A stretch of DNA of 64,000 nt from Collinsella sp. (GTDB taxonomy: Bacteria; Actinomycetota; Coriobacteriia; Coriobacteriales; Coriobacteriaceae), in NCBI GenBank assembly GCA_019419505.1, contig DXZS01000014.1, positions 1-64,000 of the forward strand. The letters run 5' to 3'. This document shows positions 59,887 to 64,000 of this stretch, piece after piece; the first letter of the stretch is position 1, and every line of letters begins with the position of its first letter. Position numbers and translations under genes: made by a program. The notes beneath the pieces were generated by a model. That model saw only the letters and a program-made list of their open reading frames with translations. It was not told where the DNA came from and searched no databases.

Positions 59887-60591
59887 TTACGGCAGAATAT
59901 GGAAGCCCAGAGCGGCGATATCTTTAGCAAAACCGCGCACAGTGTCGAGCGAGACCTCGTACGGATCACGGCCGATGTTCTTACGCTTGGCCAGGATGCT
60001 GTTGGGCACCGTAATGATCTGGCAACCACAGGCTTCGGCCTGGTAAATGTTGATAAGCTCGCGCGTGGACGCCCACAAGACCTCGCAGTTGGGCTTGGCG
60101 GCAGCCTTCTTGACCGACTCCGTCATAAACGGAATGGGATCGACACCCGTGTCGGCGATACGGCCGGCAAAGAGCGAGATGATGGACGGCGTCTCGGCGT
60201 CAACGGCGTCGACCATCTCATCGACCTGCGTAGGCGTAAAGATGGTGGTGACGTTGACCTTGATGCCGTCAGCCGAAAGCTTACGGACCAACTCGGCGGT
60301 GGACTCGCCTTTGGTGGTCACGCACGGAATCTTGACGTAGACGTTCTCGGCCCAGGTAGCGATCTCGCGGGCCTCGACCTCCATGGTCTCGACGTCGTCG
60401 GCAAAGACTTCAAACGACACGGACACATCGGTGATGTGGGCCAGGACCTCCTTGGCAAACGCGCGGTAATCCGTCACGCCGCCCTTTTTCATAAGGGACG
60501 GGTTGGTCGTGAAACCCTGAACGTTGCCGTTCTCGTACATGTCGAGCATGCCCTCGAGGTTTGCACCGTCAGCGAACACCTTGATTGCCAT
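59887..60591 (-). CDS. talC: Transaldolase-like fructose-6-phosphate aldolase (TalC/Fsa group)
   Basis: A 234-aa TIM-barrel class I aldolase. Schiff-base Lys in YVKIPCV, N-terminal FADGANLEGMLDM, TTNPSLMKKGG, and the LFAGRIADTGVDP loop. Small-size transaldolase (about 215-240 aa) used in the non-oxidative pentose pathway or for F6P cleavage; which one cannot be told. Start 60591 follows AAAGGAATCAGGCAG. Confidence 0.9.
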   Translation of the reverse strand: MAIKVFADGANLEGMLDMYENGNVQGFTTNPSLMKKGGVTDYRAFAKEVLAHITDVSVSFEVFADDVETMEVEAREIATWAENVYVKIPCVTTKGESTAELVRKLSADGIKVNVTTIFTPTQVDEMVDAVDAETPSIISLFAGRIADTGVDPIPFMTESVKKAAAKPNCEVLWASTRELINIYQAEACGCQIITVPNSILAKRKNIGRDPYEVSLDTVRGFAKDIAALGFHILP

Positions 60592-60696
60592 CTGCCTGAT
60601 TCCTTTCGTTAGCATACGGCCGATAAACTGCTAAACACTTTACCTACGTTTATCAAGGCGTGAGCTGCGGTTTTTTATCTTCTCGGCGAACGGTAT

Positions 60697-60712
60697 AAAC
60701 ACCTCAGTGTTT
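60697..60712. promoter_or_regulatory. AAACAC-CTCA-GTGTTT palindrome upstream of talC
   Basis: Perfect 6-bp arms, 106 bp before the talC start, in a 193-bp spacer without other genes. Possible operator. Confidence 0.35.
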
Positions 60713-60784
60713 GGATTGATAAATCGATTGAGCATGCAAAAGCAAAGAGTCGCAGTTTGAGCAAACGTCAGAAGGCGAGATTCA

Positions 60785-61612
60785 TTAGATGAGGCCAAAA
60801 TGCTGCATCGCGGTGACGGTGCCGTCGTGTGCGACATCGTCGGTCACGTAGTCGGCGACCGCCTTGACCTCGGGCATGGCGTTGCCCATGGCCACGGCCG
60901 TCTCGACAGCAGCGAGCATGCCCAGGTCGTTGCCAGAATCGCCAAAGCCAAAGGTGCGCGCATTTCCCTCGCGGCCCAGATACGCCAGCGCTCGCGCCAC
61001 GCCCACGCCCTTGTCGATGCCCTTGGGGCTCAGCTCGCGATTCTGACCACCGGTGTTGCACAGCTCAAAGTTGCGATCGATAAAGCCATCGTCGTTGGCC
61101 ACACAAGCCAGGTCGCACGCGTTAATGCACACCTTGCCTACGCGCAGACGGCCGTCGACGCGCATCTGATCAACGTCATGCACCACGCCGGCGCCTAGCA
61201 GAAATGACTGTTCGACACCAACTGGCTCAAGTGAATAGGTGGCACCGTTCGTCTCGAACAACGCCTCGCCGCCCGCCACAGTAATGCGACGCGCGAGCTC
61301 CTCAACAATGTCTTCGTCAAAGCACTCCTCATGCACCACGCGGCCCTCGACCTCGAGCGTGGCGCCCGCCATGGCAACGATGCCCGCCGGATTCAGGGCA
61401 CGCAGACCATCGGCAACCAGCCACAGGGGGCGGCCCGTGCAGATAAATGCCTTGTGCCCCACATCGCGCAGTGCACGGAACGCCTCAGCCACCGTCTGCG
61501 AGGGACGAACCGCCGTAAAGTCCTTATCGGTCATATCGTCGGGATCGAACGACGTCAGCGTGCCGTCCACGTCAAAAAAGAGCACAGCGGATTCGGGGCA
61601 CGCATCAATCAT
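60785..61612 (-). CDS. HAD-superfamily phosphatase, Cof type
   Basis: A 275-aa haloacid-dehalogenase-fold phosphatase. Motif I FFDVDGTLTS (DxD nucleophile), motif II region CTGR, motif III Lys, motif IV FGDSGNDLGMLAAV. C2B cap between, as in Cof/YbjI phosphatases that act on sugar phosphates or thiamine/flavin precursors. ATG 61612 follows GAAAGGA. Monocistronic. Confidence 0.9.
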   Translation of the reverse strand: MIDACPESAVLFFDVDGTLTSFDPDDMTDKDFTAVRPSQTVAEAFRALRDVGHKAFICTGRPLWLVADGLRALNPAGIVAMAGATLEVEGRVVHEECFDEDIVEELARRITVAGGEALFETNGATYSLEPVGVEQSFLLGAGVVHDVDQMRVDGRLRVGKVCINACDLACVANDDGFIDRNFELCNTGGQNRELSPKGIDKGVGVARALAYLGREGNARTFGFGDSGNDLGMLAAVETAVAMGNAMPEVKAVADYVTDDVAHDGTVTAMQHFGLI

Positions 61613-61687
61613 ATGGGTTCCTTTCGAGGATAAGGGCAAACGAAGCATCCATCATATAATGGAGCGACGCAATCAGAGAGGTCACCC

Positions 61688-64000
61688 ATGGAATTTTACG
61701 CAAGCTGCCCCGAGGGCTTTGAGTCCGCACTCGCCGATGAGCTTAAACACCTCGGGCTTTCGCATGTCCGCCGCCTGAAGGGCCGCGCTACGTTTGAGGG
61801 CGAGCTCGAAGAAGGCTACCGCGCCTGTCTGTGGTCGCGCCTGGCCAGCCGCGTGTTTGTGGTGCTTGGGCGCTTTGAGGCGCAGGATGCCGATGAACTG
61901 TACAACAGCGTTTACGACATCGCCTGGGAGACCATCATCCGCCCCGGTGCCACCATCGCCATCACCGCCCGCGGCGTGACCGAGCAGCTGCGCAACACGC
62001 GCTTCTCGGCCCTGCGCGCCAAGGACGCACTGTGCGACCGTCTGGCCGAGACCACGGGCCGTCGCGCCGATGTCGATGCCATCGATCCCGACGTTCACCT
62101 GCTGCTTTCGCTGCGTCAGCGCCGCGCGAGCATCAGCCTGGACCTTTCGGGCGACCCACTGTTCAAGCGCCTGCCGCCCGCCGCGACCCGCGCCGGCGAG
62201 GGCACACACGTGCTGCGCCCCGACTACGCCGCCCTGGTGCTGGCGCAGGTCGGCTGGACCGCGCTGTGCGAGCGCGAGTTGACGGCCGATGACTACGAGA
62301 ACGAGGCTCTGCCTACGCTGATCGATGCCTCGTGCGCCGGTGGCGGCCTGCTGCTGGAGGCCGTGAACATTCTGACCGACCGCGCCCCGGGCGCCGCACG
62401 CGAGCGCTGGGGCTTTGAGGGCTGGCAGCTGCATGACGCTGCCCTGTGGGAGCAGCTGCGTGCCGAAGCGCGCGAGCGCGAGGCGGCGGCGCGCGAACGC
62501 CAGGCGCGCATCGTTGCCGTAGACATTGACCCTGCCGCCCGCAAGACCGCTGAGCGCATGGTCAAGTGTGCCGGCTACAAGCGCTTTGTCGATTTTTGCG
62601 CCGCCAAGTCCGCCACCGTGCTGGACCACGCAGGTGCCGTTGCCGGTGCCGCCCTGGTCGCGGACACCACCGAGACGCCGCTTTCGCTCATGCACGACGC
62701 CATGACGCTGGTCGGCGAGCTGCGCCGCGCGCCCGAGCTCGCTACCGCACCGGTCGCCGCGCTCACTCGCGACGGCCTTATGGCCCGCGCGCTCCATGCC
62801 GAGCCCGCGCGCTCCATCGCCGTCATGCCCAACAACGAAGAGGCGACTATTGAGGTTTGGCCCTCGCTTGACCACGCTGCCGCGGCATTTGAAGCTGCGA
62901 CCAGCACGGATGCCGAGGACAAGACCGCAGATGCCGAAGACGAAGCCGCCAACACCCCCATGTCCGAACCCGCCGCCACGCTCGACCTGGGTGACGGCAA
63001 GCCGCTGCCCGTGCTCATCCCCGAGTCCGAGCAGTTCGCCAACCGCCTGCGCAAGAACGCTCGCCTGCGTCGCAAGTGGGCCAAGCGCGAGGGCGTGAGC
63101 TGCTACCGCGTCTACGATGCCGACCTGCCCGACTACTCCGCCGCCATCGACCTGTACGAGGGTTGCCCGCAGACGCCGGACCGATGGCTCGTCATCGCCG
63201 AATACGCCGCGCCTAAGACCATCGACCCCGCACTGGCCCAGGCCCGTATGCTCGACATTCTGGCCATCGCACCGCGTATCCTAGATGTTCCCGCCGAGCA
63301 TGTGCACGCCAAGGCCCGCATGCGTTCGCGTGGCGGCTCGCAGTACGGCAAGCAGGGCGCCGGCAAGGGCGGATCGGGCGAGCGCGCCAATATCGCACGC
63401 CGTCGCCTCCCGCTCATCGAAGAGGGCGGCCTTACCTTTGCCGTCAACTTTGACGACTACCTGGACGTGGGCATTTTCTTGGACCACCGCGTCACCCGCA
63501 ACCTGGTGCGCGAGCACGCCAAGCAGGCGCGTCGCTTCCTCAACCTGTTTGCCTACACCGGCACCGCCACCTGCTACGCGGCCGATGGCGGCGTCGAGGA
63601 GACCGTGACGGTCGACCTCTCCAACACCTATCTGGACTGGGCCGAGCGCAACATGCGCCAGAACGGCTTTGTGGGTCCGCAGCATCACTTTGTGCGCGAC
63701 GACGTGCTCGCCTGGATTCGCGACCAGCGCCAGACGCGCAACCGCTGGGACCTGATTTTTGTCGACCCGCCCACGTTCTCGAACTCGTCCAAGATGGGCC
63801 GCCGCACCTGGGATGTCCAGCGCGACCATGTTGAGCTGTTGGCCGGCGTATCGCGCCTGCTCGCACAGGGCGGCCATGCCATCTTTAGCTGCAACCTGCG
63901 AGGCTTCCGCCCCGAGACACGCAAGCTCGCACGCGCGGGCGTGGTGCTACAGGACATAACGGCGCAGACCATCCCCGAGGACTTCGCACGCAACCAGAAG
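61688..64000 (+). CDS. rlmL: Fused 23S rRNA methyltransferase RlmKL (incomplete at window end)
   Basis: Two SAM-dependent methyltransferases in one chain, for G2445 (RlmL, N-terminal half) and G2069 (RlmK, C-terminal half) of 23S rRNA. 771 codons are in the window, open to the last base; homologs end soon after the TIPEDFARNQK segment seen there. N-terminal THUMP-like region begins MEFYASCPEGFESALADELK; the first SAM loop is DASCAGGGLLLEA (about 211-223). I could not find the N-P-P-Y motif where RlmL should have it (about residues 310-340; an Ala/Thr/Glu stretch is there). RlmK half is intact: FLNLFAYTGTAT, DPPTFSNSSKM. Start ATG 61688 follows AGAGAGG. Confidence 0.9.
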   Translation, partial: MEFYASCPEGFESALADELKHLGLSHVRRLKGRATFEGELEEGYRACLWSRLASRVFVVLGRFEAQDADELYNSVYDIAWETIIRPGATIAITARGVTEQLRNTRFSALRAKDALCDRLAETTGRRADVDAIDPDVHLLLSLRQRRASISLDLSGDPLFKRLPPAATRAGEGTHVLRPDYAALVLAQVGWTALCERELTADDYENEALPTLIDASCAGGGLLLEAVNILTDRAPGAARERWGFEGWQLHDAALWEQLRAEAREREAAARERQARIVAVDIDPAARKTAERMVKCAGYKRFVDFCAAKSATVLDHAGAVAGAALVADTTETPLSLMHDAMTLVGELRRAPELATAPVAALTRDGLMARALHAEPARSIAVMPNNEEATIEVWPSLDHAAAAFEAATSTDAEDKTADAEDEAANTPMSEPAATLDLGDGKPLPVLIPESEQFANRLRKNARLRRKWAKREGVSCYRVYDADLPDYSAAIDLYEGCPQTPDRWLVIAEYAAPKTIDPALAQARMLDILAIAPRILDVPAEHVHAKARMRSRGGSQYGKQGAGKGGSGERANIARRRLPLIEEGGLTFAVNFDDYLDVGIFLDHRVTRNLVREHAKQARRFLNLFAYTGTATCYAADGGVEETVTVDLSNTYLDWAERNMRQNGFVGPQHHFVRDDVLAWIRDQRQTRNRWDLIFVDPPTFSNSSKMGRRTWDVQRDHVELLAGVSRLLAQGGHAIFSCNLRGFRPETRKLARAGVVLQDITAQTIPEDFARNQK

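Noticed and set aside
61682..62875. Minus-strand frame opposite rlmKL
   Set aside because: Shadow of a gene with clear methyltransferase motifs on the plus strand.

Overview
The window is high-GC and gene-dense, with almost no RNA genes and many short palindromic repeats between genes. Protein content points to a Coriobacteriia-type gut actinobacterium, most like Collinsella. The evidence is an F-type ATP synthase operon, a fermentative gene set (PTS, GH4 6-phospho-glucosidases, peptidases), LytR-CpsA-Psr cell-wall chemistry and no respiratory genes. This taxonomic call is inference from gene content and style; no rRNA marker is present.

Layout. 0.1-3.0 kb: phosphohexomutase, homocysteine methyltransferase and a DtxR/MntR-type regulator, all leftward; pepT is divergent at 3.1-4.4 kb. 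4.6-7.2 kb: LCP protein and murA. 7.3-14.1 kb: the complete leftward ATP synthase operon (small membrane protein-a-c-b-delta-alpha-gamma-beta-epsilon) with a promoter at 14.2 kb and a terminator at 7.2 kb. 14.4-17.5 kb: upp, glpK and a YrdC/Sua5 tRNA-modification gene. 17.6-18.3 kb: a HigB/HigA-like toxin-antitoxin pair. 18.4-21.4 kb: prmC (with a large insertion) and prfA. 21.6-26.0 kb: an M20 peptidase and a polar amino-acid ABC transporter. 26.2-28.1 kb: an aldose-1-epimerase-like protein and an unknown membrane protein.

28.3-34.3 kb is the most interesting block. In transcription order it holds (i) a fusion of an LpdD-like domain (prenyl-FMN-related) to an isopentenyl-diphosphate-isomerase-like NUDIX domain, (ii) a DASS/SLC13 anion transporter, (iii) an LpdC-like UbiD decarboxylase, (iv) the flavin prenyltransferase UbiX and (v) a MerR regulator. 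Together these look like an aromatic-acid uptake and decarboxylation module that carries its own cofactor supply. The NUDIX half has lost the isomerase cysteine and has a hydrolase-type Glu-Glu pair, so it may make dimethylallyl monophosphate for UbiX.

34.4-35.7 kb: an MFS exporter. 35.9-43.9 kb: two mirror-image alpha-glucoside loci, each with a GH4 enzyme, a PTS EIICB and an RpiR regulator, sharing a candidate operator. 44.0-47.6 kb: LMW phosphatase, an AAA/DUF4143 ATPase with iteron-like repeats upstream, a TIGR04076-like protein (plus a detached copy of its 3' end beyond the ATPase) and a pyridoxal/pyridoxamine kinase. 48.3-52.5 kb: MarR regulator and a heterodimeric ABC exporter. 52.7-57.2 kb: LysR divergent from SDR, MFS and Gfo/Idh genes. 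57.4-64 kb: tex, talC, a HAD phosphatase and an rlmKL gene cut by the window edge.

A second theme is the repeats. Five copies of a roughly 120-165 bp multi-hairpin element with compensatory stem changes occur. Four of them begin at, or within a base of, the stop codon of an unrelated leftward gene. Other hairpin families (a 29-bp element that can itself contain the stop codon, a paired 55-bp hairpin, a nested 122-bp inverted repeat, and two or three long singletons) and two 3'-end gene duplications show heavy traffic at gene 3' ends. No CRISPR array, IS transposase, prophage or tRNA gene was seen.
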